Assembly (NCBI GenBank): GCA_021324435.1 | Contig: JAJPIZ010000008.1 | Coordinates: 62,001-126,000, forward strand | DNA from: Anaerolineae bacterium | GTDB taxonomy: Bacteria; Chloroflexota; Anaerolineae; Anaerolineales; Villigracilaceae | DNA: 64,000 bases | Direction of reading: 5' to 3' | Shown: piece by piece, positions 8,822 through 16,857 of the stretch | Layout: each line of letters begins with the position of its first letter | Position numbering within the stretch: the stretch's first letter is position 1 | Position numbers and translations under genes: made by a program | Notes under the pieces: model-generated | What the model was told of the DNA's origin: nothing | Databases searched by the model: none | What the model saw: only the letters and a program-made list of their open reading frames with translations

Positions 8822-10041
8822 ATATTTCTCAAGTATTCATCGAGGCATTGGAGAGCCTCAATTCAAACAAACTTCGCTCCGGCCTGACCGTGCTGGGAAT
8901 CGTGATCGGCGTCGCGGCGGTGATTGCGATGCTGGCGGTTGGCAACGGCGCGCAGTCTTCCATTACAGGCTCCATCAATGGGATTGGCACGAATCTGCTT
9001 TTTGTGTTCCGCGGCTCGGCCAGCAATAATCTGGTCAACCCCAAACCGTTGACTCTGGAAGATGCGCAGGCCATACAAGACCAGGCTTCCGCAGTCGCGG
9101 CAGTCGCGCCCATTTTGCAGGGCAATGTCACAGTTTCTTTTAGCGGTGAGTCGAAGGACACAACGCTGGTGGGTGTGACGCCGGAATGGTTCACCGTTCG
9201 CAATATGTCATTGTTGGAAGGGGAGTTCATCACCGAGGAACATGAACTGGGTCATGCTTCGGTCGCGTTGGTCGGTGTGGACGTGGCCGATAAAATCTTC
9301 GGGCGCCGCGACGGACTGGTGGGCGAAAACATTCGGATTGACGGCCAATCGTTCCGCGTGATCGGCGTGCTGGCCCCCAAGGGCGGCGGCGCATTCGGGT
9401 CGGAGGATGATCGGGTTGTCATCCCGTTCACCACCGCGCAGACGCGCCTGCTTCATCGCGCCGGCCGCGACCGCGTGGACCTGATCTTTGTCCAGGTGGT
9501 CGACTCGGAATCGGTGCCACTGGCTTCAGATCAAGTCGCGCAGATTCTGCGTACGCGTCATCGTTCACCCATCGGGGAAGACGACTTCATTATTTTCTCT
9601 CAGCAGGATTTCCTCAGCACCGCCTCGACCATCACAAACGTCCTCACGATCTTCCTTGGCGGCATCGCAGCCATCTCTTTGCTGGTGGGCGGCATCGGCA
9701 TCATGAACATCATGCTGGTCTCGGTCACCGAACGCACGCGCGAGATCGGTCTGCGTAAGGCGCTGGGCGCGCGCAAACGCGATATTCTGATTCAGTTCCT
9801 GGCCGAGTCGTCATTGCTGAGTCTGATCGGCGGAATTGTTGGGATTCTTTTTGGGTGGCTGATTGCGTTCATCGTCGGACGAATCGCGGTCGCGACGGGA
9901 ACAGACTTTACTCCCATCGTCGGCATGGATGCCGTCTTGCTGGCGACGATCTTCTCCGCGGCCGTCGGCCTGTTCTTTGGAATTTATCCTGCCAACCGCG
10001 CCGCCAACCTGGAGCCGGTCGAAGCGTTGAGATATGAATAA
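8818..10041 (+). CDS. ABC transporter permease, MacB type
   Basis: This is a 407-residue MacB/FtsX-type permease. One N-terminal transmembrane helix (about residues 20-45) is followed by a large extracytoplasmic MacB core domain (about 45-265) and three C-terminal helices in an FtsX domain (from about residue 275), ending in the typical [19 protein letters not shown]. It overlaps the ATPase gene by 4 bases. The complete adaptor, ATPase and permease set suggests export of a peptide, antibiotic or lipid-linked compound, but nothing nearby identifies the substrate. Confidence 0.93.
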   Translation: MNISQVFIEALESLNSNKLRSGLTVLGIVIGVAAVIAMLAVGNGAQSSITGSINGIGTNLLFVFRGSASNNLVNPKPLTLEDAQAIQDQASAVAAVAPILQGNVTVSFSGESKDTTLVGVTPEWFTVRNMSLLEGEFITEEHELGHASVALVGVDVADKIFGRRDGLVGENIRIDGQSFRVIGVLAPKGGGAFGSEDDRVVIPFTTAQTRLLHRAGRDRVDLIFVQVVDSESVPLASDQVAQILRTRHRSPIGEDDFIIFSQQDFLSTASTITNVLTIFLGGIAAISLLVGGIGIMNIMLVSVTERTREIGLRKALGARKRDILIQFLAESSLLSLIGGIVGILFGWLIAFIVGRIAVATGTDFTPIVGMDAVLLATIFSAAVGLFFGIYPANRAANLEPVEALRYE

Positions 10042-10044
10042 GTC

Positions 10045-10077
10045 AAGCGACCGTCATCTTCAAGATGATGGTCACTT
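10045..10077 (+). terminator. Hairpin after the exporter operon
   Basis: A long stem (AAGCGACCGTCATCTT against AAGATGATGGTCACTT, one mismatch and one G-T pair) starts 4 bases after the permease stop. The T-run is weak. It probably ends the exporter transcript. Confidence 0.6.
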
Positions 10078-10086
10078 CTATAATGT

Positions 10087-10662
10087 ATGCCAATCGCCAT
10101 TGTCGAAATCGGCCCGGAAGGACTTTCCGAATATGCTCAAATCCCGATTCGCTTTGAAGTGCGTTCCATCTTCGATGTCGAATTGATAGATGGAGGCTTG
10201 AGCGGGATTCAACTGCACGAACGAAAAATTCAACCGTATCTAAAAGATTATGACCAACTGGAATCCCCACTGGAATGGCCGCGTCAATTCGACGTGAGCC
10301 GGTGGGGATTTTTTCTGGCACGCGATGGAGACAAAAACATCGGCGCGGCGGCAGTGGCGTTCAACACAAACGGCGTTCACATGTTGGAGGAGCGGTCAGA
10401 CTTGGCGGTGCTGTGGGACATCCGCGTCCGGCCTGAGGTCCGAGAGAGAGGCGTTGGAAGAGTTTTGTTCGAGTATGCCGCGCAATGGTCGCGCCAACGC
10501 GGCTGTCGTCAAATGAAGATCGAGACTCAAAATGTCAACGTGCCGGCCTGCCGCTTTTATCGCGCCATGGGATGCGAGTTGGGAAACATCCATCGCTTCG
10601 GATACGCGGCCGACCCGCGGGTGGCGGGCGAGGTGATGCTGAACTGGTATTTCAACCTGTAA
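10087..10662 (+). CDS. GNAT-family N-acetyltransferase
   Basis: This is a 191-residue protein with a C-terminal acetyltransferase fold. The acetyl-CoA loop is VRPEVRERGVGRVLFEYA (about residues 117-134), matching the R/QxxGxG/A signature, followed by CRQMKIETQNVNVPACRFYRAMGCELG, the usual beta4-alpha4 region. The N-terminal half, about 85 residues (IAIVEIGPEGLSEYAQIPI), is longer than in the smallest members. The substrate is not evident. It stands between the exporter and a dehydrogenase gene, ending 17 bases before the latter. Confidence 0.82.
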   Translation: MPIAIVEIGPEGLSEYAQIPIRFEVRSIFDVELIDGGLSGIQLHERKIQPYLKDYDQLESPLEWPRQFDVSRWGFFLARDGDKNIGAAAVAFNTNGVHMLEERSDLAVLWDIRVRPEVRERGVGRVLFEYAAQWSRQRGCRQMKIETQNVNVPACRFYRAMGCELGNIHRFGYAADPRVAGEVMLNWYFNL

Positions 10663-10679
10663 TTAGGTACAATTCGGGC

Positions 10680-11621
10680 ATGTCGAACTTCAAAATTCTC
10701 ATCACGGATGGACTGGAAGAGAACGGCCAGTCCATCCTTCGTGCCGCCTCCAATCTGGACGATAAAGCGGGCATCTCCGCAACAGACCTGATCATGGCTG
10801 TGGGCGGGTACGACGCGCTGATCGTGCGCGGTCGAACCAAAGTCACCGCCGAAGTGTTCGACGCCGCGAAAAAATTGAAGGTGGTTGGGCGCGCCGGCGT
10901 GGGCGTGGACAACATTGACCTCGAGGCCGCGAAGAAACATAACGTGATTGTGGTCAATTCGCCGACCGCGACCACACTGGCCGTGGCGGAACTGACCTTT
11001 GGTCTGCTGTTGGCGACTGCGCGTGAAATCCCGCGCGCCGACGCGGCCATGAAAAAAGGCGAATGGCTGAAAAAAGAACTTGAAGGTGTGGAACTGAACG
11101 GCAAGACTCTCGGCATCATCGGCTACGGACGCATCGGCATGGAAGTCGGGAAGCGCGCCGCGGCTTTTGGCATGAATGTCGTGGCGTATGATCCGTTCAT
11201 TTCTGAAGATGAAATCAAAGCGCGCGGCGCCGAACCTGTTTCGATTCAAGACTTATATGAATGGTCTGACTTCATTTCCTTGCATCTGCCGCTGAATGTT
11301 CAAACGCGCGACCTGATCGGCCCGCTTGCTTTTTCTGAAATGAAAGATGGTGTTCGCATCGTCTGCGCGGCGCGCGGTGGGATCATTGACGAATCGGCTT
11401 TGCTGGCCGCTTTGAATTCCGGGAAAGTTGCGGCAGCTGGATTGGACGTCTTCGAGAACGAGCCGCCCGGCCTGACGGAATTGGTCACACATCCGAAGGT
11501 GGTTGCCACTCCGCACATCGGCGCGCAGACCATCGAAGCGCAGGCCCGCGCCGCGGAAGACATTGCTCATGAAGTGCTGGCCGCCTTACGCGGCGAGGCA
11601 TTGAGATGGAAAGTAAACTAA
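10680..11621 (+). CDS. serA: D-3-phosphoglycerate dehydrogenase-like 2-hydroxyacid dehydrogenase (short form)
   Basis: This is a 313-residue D-isomer-specific 2-hydroxyacid dehydrogenase. The NAD-binding motif is GIIGYGRIGMEVGKRAAAFG, with a downstream acidic residue (AYDP). The catalytic Arg (CAARGGIIDESAL), Glu (FENEPP) and His (TPHIGAQT) are all present. It lacks the regulatory ACT domain of long SerA proteins. I start it at ATG 10680, because the longer upstream reading frame overlaps the GNAT gene. The early substrate segment (VVGRAGVGVDNIDLEAA) fits phosphoglycerate dehydrogenase, first step of serine synthesis, but other hydroxyacids cannot be excluded. Confidence 0.85.
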   Translation: MSNFKILITDGLEENGQSILRAASNLDDKAGISATDLIMAVGGYDALIVRGRTKVTAEVFDAAKKLKVVGRAGVGVDNIDLEAAKKHNVIVVNSPTATTLAVAELTFGLLLATAREIPRADAAMKKGEWLKKELEGVELNGKTLGIIGYGRIGMEVGKRAAAFGMNVVAYDPFISEDEIKARGAEPVSIQDLYEWSDFISLHLPLNVQTRDLIGPLAFSEMKDGVRIVCAARGGIIDESALLAALNSGKVAAAGLDVFENEPPGLTELVTHPKVVATPHIGAQTIEAQARAAEDIAHEVLAALRGEALRWKVN

Positions 11622-11633
11622 TAAGGAGAAATG

Positions 11634-13136
11634 ATGAGCGAAAAACTGAATCAACTGAAAGAGATCATGGGAGAGATTTCCGATCTCAACAGCGCCGCCA
11701 GCCTTCTGGGCTGGGATCAACAGACATACATGCCTGCCGGGGGCAATGAAGCGCGTGGTCAGCAATTGGCCACGCTTGCGAAGATCTCGCATCAAAAAGC
11801 AACATCGCAGGAGGTCGGCAAACTGCTCGAAGAATTAAAGCAGGAGTTTGCAGGCGCTGACCCGTCTTCCGATGAAGCCGCCATGATCCGCGTTGCAGCG
11901 CGCGATTACGACAAAGCCGTGCGCGTGCCCTCTGAGTTTGTGGCAAAACAAGCCATCATCACGACCAAAGCCTTCGAGGCCTGGGTGGAAGCCAAATCGA
12001 AATCGGATTTTTCCATTTTCCGTCCGCATCTGGAAAAAGTATTGGAACTGGTCAAAGAATACATCAGTTTCTTCCCGCCCGCCGATCATCCCTATGATAC
12101 TCTGCTGGATGATTACGAACCCGGCATGAAGACCGCGGACGTGCAAGCCATCTTCAATGGCCTGCGCCCGAAGCAGGTGGAGTTGATCAAGGCCATCGCG
12201 GCGCGCAAGCAGGTCGAGGACAAGTTCCTGCACAAGAAATATAACGAAGAGAAAGTCTGGAGCTTCGCCGCGGAGATCACAAAACAATTCGGCTACGACT
12301 GGACGCGCGGCCGTATGGACAAAGCCCCGCATCCGTTCGAGACTTCCTTCAGCGTCAATGATGTGCGCATCACGAATCGCTTCGAGCCTGGTAATCCGCT
12401 GGCCACGGTGTTCAGCGCAATGCACGAAGCCGGGCACGCCATGTACGAGCAGGGCATCAATCCCGCGTACGAACGGACCGCGTTGATTCACGGCACATCG
12501 CTGGCGGTTCACGAATCGCAGTCGCGCATGTGGGAGAATCTGGTCGGGCGGTCGCTTCCATTCTGGGAATTCTTCTATCCCAAGCTCAAAAAGGTCTTTG
12601 CTTCGCAACTCGACGGGGTGAGCCTCAAGAGTTTCTATAAAGCCATCAACAAGGTCGAACCGTCGCTCATCCGTGTCAATGCAGATGAAGCGACATATAA
12701 TCTCCACATCATGCTTCGCCTCGAACTGGAAATTGCCATGGTCGAAGGCAAGATTGCCATCAAGGATTTGCCTGAAATCTGGAACGCGAAGATGAAAGAG
12801 TATCTCGGCATCACGCCTCCGAACGACGCGCAAGGCGTCTTGCAGGATATTCACTGGTCGTATGGTTCGATCGGTTACTTCTCCACCTACGCGCTGGGCA
12901 ATCTGGTCTCGGCCCAATTGTGGGAGAAGATCAACCAAGACATCAAAGGCCTCGACGATCAGATTCGCAAGGGCAAATTCGATACACTCCTCGGCTGGCT
13001 CCGCGAGAATGTCCACAAGCACGGGCGCAAATACAATCCTCAGGACCTCGTCCAAAAAGTGACCGGCTCGAAGATCACGCCCGAGCCTTATATCCGCTAT
13101 CTGACCACGAAATACAGCGACATCTACGGCCTGTGA
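11634..13136 (+). CDS. M32-family metallocarboxypeptidase (Taq carboxypeptidase type)
   Basis: This is a protein of about 500 residues of the M32 family, normal length for cytosolic carboxypeptidases that remove C-terminal residues. The zinc motif HEAGH is seen in the expected context (FSAMHEAGHAMYEQG), and a downstream Glu in the region HESQSRMWENLVGRS completes the metal site. The N-terminal half starts LNSAASLLGWDQQTYMP, a family hallmark. Of two adjacent ATG codons (11631 and 11634) the second has better spacing from AAGGAG. It probably takes part in peptide turnover. A hairpin follows the gene. Confidence 0.95.
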   Translation: MSEKLNQLKEIMGEISDLNSAASLLGWDQQTYMPAGGNEARGQQLATLAKISHQKATSQEVGKLLEELKQEFAGADPSSDEAAMIRVAARDYDKAVRVPSEFVAKQAIITTKAFEAWVEAKSKSDFSIFRPHLEKVLELVKEYISFFPPADHPYDTLLDDYEPGMKTADVQAIFNGLRPKQVELIKAIAARKQVEDKFLHKKYNEEKVWSFAAEITKQFGYDWTRGRMDKAPHPFETSFSVNDVRITNRFEPGNPLATVFSAMHEAGHAMYEQGINPAYERTALIHGTSLAVHESQSRMWENLVGRSLPFWEFFYPKLKKVFASQLDGVSLKSFYKAINKVEPSLIRVNADEATYNLHIMLRLELEIAMVEGKIAIKDLPEIWNAKMKEYLGITPPNDAQGVLQDIHWSYGSIGYFSTYALGNLVSAQLWEKINQDIKGLDDQIRKGKFDTLLGWLRENVHKHGRKYNPQDLVQKVTGSKITPEPYIRYLTTKYSDIYGL

Positions 13137-13158
13137 TCGGTAAGTGATTGTGTCTTAC

Positions 13159-13197
13159 GAGTCCAACAAGTCTGAATCATTCAGACTTGTTGGACTC
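13159..13197 (+). terminator. Perfect 18-bp hairpin after the carboxypeptidase gene
   Basis: Arms 13159-13176 and 13180-13197 (GAGTCCAACAAGTCTGAA and its exact complement) enclose a 3-base loop. It starts 23 bases after the stop codon. There is no T-run, so it may be an RNA-stabilising hairpin rather than a strict intrinsic terminator. Confidence 0.6.
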
Positions 13198-13216
13198 TGT
13201 GGGTGCATCAAATTCC

Positions 13217-14116
13217 ATGCTCCGAAAATTTATTTTTATCGCCTCTCTCGCGGGACTTTCGAGCGGGTGCGCGTTACCCGGAACCGTCGGCGCGCCGACG
13301 CCTTATCCCGAAGACTATATCCCGACCGTGATCTATCTTACCGCCGAGTCCATCAGCGCGACTGAATCTGCATCCATCACGCCCAGCACCACGCCGACTC
13401 AAACGTTCACTCCGATTCCGCCGACACCGATTCCTACAGACACGCCGACGCCCGCGCCTGCTGTCCCGTTGGCCGCGATTCGAATTGACGCGCCCGGCCC
13501 GGGGTCCCGTATTGCTTCGCCGCTCGAAGTCCGCACAACGGCCATCGCAGGCAAAAGTCGAATCATCGAAATTGATTTATTTGGTGAAGATGGTCGTCTG
13601 CTTGGTCGTTCCGTCCGCGCTGTGCAGGGGTATCCCTCGGGCGATTATCTTTTTGTGAAGATTCCATTTGAGATTCGCAGTGTTGCCGAAAAAGGAATCG
13701 TACAAGTCAGCGCCAAAGATGGACATGGCCGCGTGCAATCGTTGGTGTCGGTGCCGGTGTTATTGATCTCAAGCGGAGCCAGTCAGATCAACCCGGCAGG
13801 CAACGCCATCTACGAACGTGTCACTTTATATAAACTCCCGCCGCGCAGTGAAGTCTCCGGCGGCGTATTGGATTTGGAAGGTCAATACCAACCGGTAAAT
13901 AGCCAGCCGTTGATCATCGAGTTAATTTCAGAGGATGGTCAAAGCCTTGGCCTGCGCGTGTTGACCTTCAATGGCCTGAATCCGCAAACTTTTAAAACGA
14001 CGATCCCCTACAAAGTCAGCGCGACGACTCAAGCGCGCTTGTTTATTCATCAGGCCGATGATGTGTTGGATGGGCAAGCCTACATTTATAGTCAGGAAAT
14101 CACTCTCGATCCGTAA
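13217..14116 (+). CDS. Secreted lipoprotein with Ig-like (Gmad2-like) domains
   Basis: This is a 299-residue protein. The ATG at 13217 gives a lipoprotein signal, MLRKFIFIASLAGLSSGC, with Cys18 as the lipidation site; the upstream TTG in the same frame lies in the preceding hairpin and is rejected. A Thr/Pro-rich spacer (about residues 45-90) follows. Then come two beta-rich domains. The first begins IRIDAPGPGSRIASPLEVR and resembles Gmad2-type immunoglobulin-like domains. The second (about residues 205-299) may be a divergent copy (VYKLPPRSEVSGGVLDLEG-like layout). It is probably a cell-surface binding protein. Ligand unknown. Confidence 0.7.
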   Translation: MLRKFIFIASLAGLSSGCALPGTVGAPTPYPEDYIPTVIYLTAESISATESASITPSTTPTQTFTPIPPTPIPTDTPTPAPAVPLAAIRIDAPGPGSRIASPLEVRTTAIAGKSRIIEIDLFGEDGRLLGRSVRAVQGYPSGDYLFVKIPFEIRSVAEKGIVQVSAKDGHGRVQSLVSVPVLLISSGASQINPAGNAIYERVTLYKLPPRSEVSGGVLDLEGQYQPVNSQPLIIELISEDGQSLGLRVLTFNGLNPQTFKTTIPYKVSATTQARLFIHQADDVLDGQAYIYSQEITLDP

Positions 14117-14117
14117 C

Positions 14118-14146
14118 TTGTCAAAAGGATATGCGGCAGGTATAAT
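14118..14146 (+). promoter_or_regulatory. Sigma-70-type promoter of tRNA-Pro
   Basis: TTGTCA (14118-14123), a 17-base spacer and a perfect TATAAT (14141-14146) lie 14 bases ahead of the tRNA. The -35 differs from consensus at one position. Confidence 0.85.
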
Positions 14147-14160
14147 GCCGTTTGCTTTTT

Positions 14161-14234
14161 CGGGGCGTGGCTCAGACCGGTAGAGCGCACGGTTCGGGTC
14201 CGTGAGGTCCCGAGTTCAAATCTCGGCGCCCCGA
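14161..14234 (+). tRNA. tRNA-Pro (anticodon CGG)
   Basis: The sequence folds as a cloverleaf. The acceptor stem is CGGGGCG with CGCCCCG, the D stem is GCTC with GAGC, and the anticodon stem CACGG/CCGTG holds the loop TTCGGGT, giving anticodon CGG. The T stem is CCGAG/CTCGG with loop TTCAAAT, and the discriminator is A. CCA is not encoded. An integrase remnant lies about 220 bases downstream, so this tRNA may have served as an insertion site. Confidence 0.95.
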
Positions 14235-14239
14235 CCTAC

Positions 14240-14279
14240 AGTTCTCACGGCTATGCTAATCAGGCTGGTCGTGAGAACT
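14240..14279. repeat. 10-bp inverted repeat downstream of tRNA-Pro
   Basis: AGTTCTCACG at 14240-14249 and its exact complement at 14270-14279 flank 20 bases. It begins 6 bases after the tRNA. It could act in tRNA 3' processing or termination, or be a relic of the mobile element next door. Confidence 0.45.
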
Positions 14280-14457
14280 ACAATAGACTTCAAATTGATC
14301 AGCATCAATATGCGGTGAATGCATAGACCACAAGGTTGCCAGCAGCATTTAAATTTCCCCTTTGAAACAAAAAACCGAGCCTGGCTTCAACATGAATACC
14401 TCGCTGTTTCGTAGAGAGTTGCTTGATCCGTCGCCAGTATCTCCGTCTGCCATCTGA

Positions 14458-14583
14458 ACCTTTACTAACGAGGTGCTGGGGCACTCCGACCTCAGTATGA
14501 CTGAACGCTATGCGCGCGTCGGTCAAGTGGACACTGAGCAGGGTCATCGCAAGGCCGGGCCACTCGATCATTGGAGGTTGTGA
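14458..14583 (+). pseudogene. Tyrosine recombinase (phage integrase) C-terminal remnant
   Basis: Only about 41 codons remain open. They read NEVLGHSDLSMTERYARV, then an unrelated-looking tail to the TGA at 14581. This is the classic end of a tyrosine recombinase: LGHS..MTERYA with the active-site His and the catalytic Tyr. The stretch is preceded by an in-frame stop at 14455, and I could not find the Arg/His box that should lie upstream, so the rest of the gene is lost. It lies between tRNA-Pro and the first fluoride riboswitch, and is a likely scar of an integrated element. Confidence 0.75.
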
Positions 14584-14604
14584 TAAAATTAGGACACTTG
14601 ATAT

Positions 14605-14688
14605 CTGGCGATGAGGCTCGCCGCAACCGTCGAATTGACTGATAGCCTCTACTGAAGAGAATCCCTCAGTAGAGGCTATTTATTTTGT
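14605..14688 (+). promoter_or_regulatory. Fluoride riboswitch (crcB motif) with terminator expression platform
   Basis: The 5' aptamer strand GGCGATGAGGCTCGCC (14607-14622) and the later CTGATAGCCTCTACTG match the fluoride riboswitch, whose known members carry GGCGATGAGGCCCGCC and GATGGCCTCTACTG. AGGC and GCCT can form the required pseudoknot. Immediately after, ATAGCCTCTACTGA (14642-14655) pairs perfectly with TCAGTAGAGGCTAT (14666-14679), followed by TTATTTT, forming a terminator that uses the aptamer's 3' strand. Fluoride binding should prevent termination and switch on the operon downstream, which includes crcB. Confidence 0.93.
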
Positions 14689-14705
14689 CTAATGCGAGAA
14701 AAACG

Positions 14706-15281
14706 ATGGCAGAGCATCTCATTGACATCAAAGTCCTGCAACCGGGCCGCCCGACCGGACAATATTTTTCACCGGATTCAGAATCCTTTAGGCTGGAGAA
14801 AATCATTTATCCCGAAGCAACCCTCCCGTTCGATGTGTGCATTCTCCCTACCGCGACGTCTCCCGAGCCGCCAAAAAAACTTCCACCTCTGACCGATACC
14901 GCCTCCAGCGGCCCCGAAGCCGTGACTCAATTGAACGAACAATTCTCTGCCGCCTTAGCCGAATCCCTCGCGCCCGATGAGCAGGTGCATAGCTGGGCAT
15001 TACTGCTCGCATGGTTTGACCGCAAGAAAGGCCCGGAGGTGTTGGTGGCAACCGAGCGCCGCCTTTTCCTGCTGTCGAACCATCCCTTTGAAATAGGGCT
15101 GTCACAAATTGCCACGCTCGAATACGCGAGTTCGATTCTGGAATCATGGCTGGCAATCAACTATATCCAAAAGGGCGCCCCTCATCGCAGAGTGATTTAC
15201 TTCCACCATCCCGCCCAAGACTCTTTTCGAGACTGTTATGAAGCAGCGCGGCGCTGCTTGGCGGTGATCCCGGCGGTATGA
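14706..15281 (+). CDS. Fluoride-operon protein: pyrophosphatase-like N-terminus plus PH-like domain
   Basis: This is a 191-residue protein, first gene after the riboswitch. Residues about 3-50 (LIDIKVLQPGRPTGQYF, then FRLEKIIYPEATLPFDV) resemble the beginning of a family I inorganic pyrophosphatase, but the catalytic DGDPxD region is absent, so this would be a truncated, non-catalytic relic. Residues about 95-185 (EQVHSWALLLAWF, VLVATERRLFLLS) resemble a bacterial PH-like domain. I chose ATG 14706; an upstream TTG at 14685 overlaps the terminator T-run. Both domain calls are by eye. The position points to a role in the fluoride response; the function is unknown. Confidence 0.6.
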   Translation: MAEHLIDIKVLQPGRPTGQYFSPDSESFRLEKIIYPEATLPFDVCILPTATSPEPPKKLPPLTDTASSGPEAVTQLNEQFSAALAESLAPDEQVHSWALLLAWFDRKKGPEVLVATERRLFLLSNHPFEIGLSQIATLEYASSILESWLAINYIQKGAPHRRVIYFHHPAQDSFRDCYEAARRCLAVIPAV

Positions 15282-15290
15282 ACAATCTAT

Positions 15291-15313
15291 TTCCCCGACA
15301 CATTTTCGGGGAA
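15291..15313 (+). promoter_or_regulatory. Intra-operon hairpin ahead of the first MutS-like gene
   Basis: TTCCCCGA (15291-15298) pairs with TCGGGGAA (15306-15313) around a 7-base loop, just upstream of the ribosome binding region of the next gene. There is no strong T-run. It may set relative expression within the operon or protect the mRNA. Confidence 0.4.
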
Positions 15314-15327
15314 CGGGAAATTTATTT

Positions 15328-16857
15328 ATGACCTTCTACAGTATCCTCTTTGATAAAGACAACATTCAGAAAGAAACGGCGGATCAACCTGCGTTTTTTA
15401 CCGATCTGAATTTAGATCAGATCATAGACGCCATTGCCGCTCGCAAGGAAGAATACGGTCTGAAGCCGTTCTTCTACACACCTTTGTGCGACGCCGAGAC
15501 CATCCGCTATCGCCACGACGTGATGCGAGACTTGGAAGGTGAAGGGCTAATCGCGTCTATCAACGAATTTACTGGGCAAATGGTCATCGTACGCCGTTAT
15601 ATGAGCCTGGTCGAAAAAGTGGATAACCACTATCACAAAGAAGGCTGGTTCCTCGAAGCGGCATTGATCTATGCAGAAGCTGTGACTGAACTGGCTCAAA
15701 ACCTGGATCTTGCCCCAGTAAAGTCGCGCGGCTTTCTGGCTTTCCGCGAATATGTGACACGCTACGTTCATTCGGGCGGGTTTCAATCGCTGCGAGCAGA
15801 AGCACAGAAGGTCAAAGCCGGTTTATCGAGCATCAGATACAGCGTGATCATCCAGACCGGCAGGTTCAGCGTGCTGAAGTATGAAGGAGAGACGGACTAT
15901 AGCGTGGAAGTGGAGAAGACCTTTGAGAAATTCAAGCAGGGCGCGGTGAAGAGTTATCTATCCGATCTCCACTATGGCGCGGGCATGAACCATATCGAAG
16001 CACAAATTCTCGATTTCGCCGCCAGGCTATATCCCGATCAGTTCGCCGCCCTCGACCAATTCTGTACCACTCACAGCCTGTTCATGGATCAGACGATCCG
16101 CGTCTTCGACCGCGAGATTCAATTTTACGTTGCCTATCTGGAATTCGCCGCCGACATCAAACGCAAGGGGCTGGCCTTTTGTTACCCGCAGGTGGATGAG
16201 GCGAACCGCGAGGAATACGATTATGATGGATTCGACCTGGCGCTGGCGCACGCCTTGCTCCATACCGAGAAGCCGGTGATCTGCAACGATTACTTCTTGA
16301 AAGAACCGGAGCGGGTCATCATTGTCTCGGGTCCGAATCAGGGCGGCAAAACCACCTTCGCCCGCACCTTTGGGCAGTTGCATTACCTCGCCAGCCTTGG
16401 CTGTCCGGTTCCGGGGCGGGAAGCGCGGCTCTCCCTGTTCGACCAAATCTTCACGCATTTCGAGCGCGAGGAAGACATCAGCAATCTGCGCGGGAAACTG
16501 GAGGATGACCTGGTGCGCATCCACGAGATTCTCGCCCGCGCCACACCGAATAGCATCCTCATCCTGAACGAAGTATTCGCTTCCACCACCATCCAGGATG
16601 CTGTTTTCCTCAGCAGTCAGATTATGAGGCGAGTGTCGGAATTGGATTTGTTATGCGTTTGGGTGACGTTCATAGACGAGCTGGCCTCCTTCAGCGAGAA
16701 GACCGTCAGCATGGTCAGCACGGTGGTGCCTAATAACCCGGCCATGCGCACGTTCAAGATCGTCCGCAGGCCCGCGGACGGGCTGGCCTATGCGCTTTCG
16801 ATTGCCGAGAAGCATCGGCTGACTTATCAACAGATCAAGGAGCGTATCCGATCATGA
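15328..16857 (+). CDS. MutS-family ATPase A of the fluoride operon (no mismatch-recognition domain)
   Basis: This is a 509-residue protein. Residues about 50-300 are helical and match the MutS lever/core region. The C-terminal ATPase has Walker A GPNQGGKTT (335-343; MutS has GPNMGGKST), the conserved REEDISNLRGKLEDDL segment (390-405), and a Walker B LILNEVFAST (411-420) in which the usual Asp before Glu is Asn. The N-terminal mismatch-binding domain with its Phe-x-Glu motif is absent. Its stop codon overlaps the start of a second MutS-like gene by 4 bases. Paired with that protein it would most simply form a heterodimer. Its position behind a fluoride riboswitch suggests stress-related use. 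Substrate unknown. Confidence 0.85.
   Translation: MTFYSILFDKDNIQKETADQPAFFTDLNLDQIIDAIAARKEEYGLKPFFYTPLCDAETIRYRHDVMRDLEGEGLIASINEFTGQMVIVRRYMSLVEKVDNHYHKEGWFLEAALIYAEAVTELAQNLDLAPVKSRGFLAFREYVTRYVHSGGFQSLRAEAQKVKAGLSSIRYSVIIQTGRFSVLKYEGETDYSVEVEKTFEKFKQGAVKSYLSDLHYGAGMNHIEAQILDFAARLYPDQFAALDQFCTTHSLFMDQTIRVFDREIQFYVAYLEFAADIKRKGLAFCYPQVDEANREEYDYDGFDLALAHALLHTEKPVICNDYFLKEPERVIIVSGPNQGGKTTFARTFGQLHYLASLGCPVPGREARLSLFDQIFTHFEREEDISNLRGKLEDDLVRIHEILARATPNSILILNEVFASTTIQDAVFLSSQIMRRVSELDLLCVWVTFIDELASFSEKTVSMVSTVVPNNPAMRTFKIVRRPADGLAYALSIAEKHRLTYQQIKERIRS

Noticed and set aside
11835-13055. Long open frame on the minus strand across the M32 carboxypeptidase gene (406 codons)
   Set aside because: It is antisense to a gene with an intact zinc motif and family signatures; no ribosome binding site or recognisable domain.
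13148-13216. Upstream TTG extension of the Ig-like lipoprotein
   Set aside because: The added 23 residues lie in a perfect hairpin and would destroy the lipoprotein signal; ATG 13217 fits.
14150-14700. Direct repeat of the tRNA-Pro 3' end as an attachment site within 14-24 kb
   Set aside because: By eye I could not find a second copy of the tRNA 3' segment (CTCGGCGCCCC) in this stretch, so no att site is claimed.
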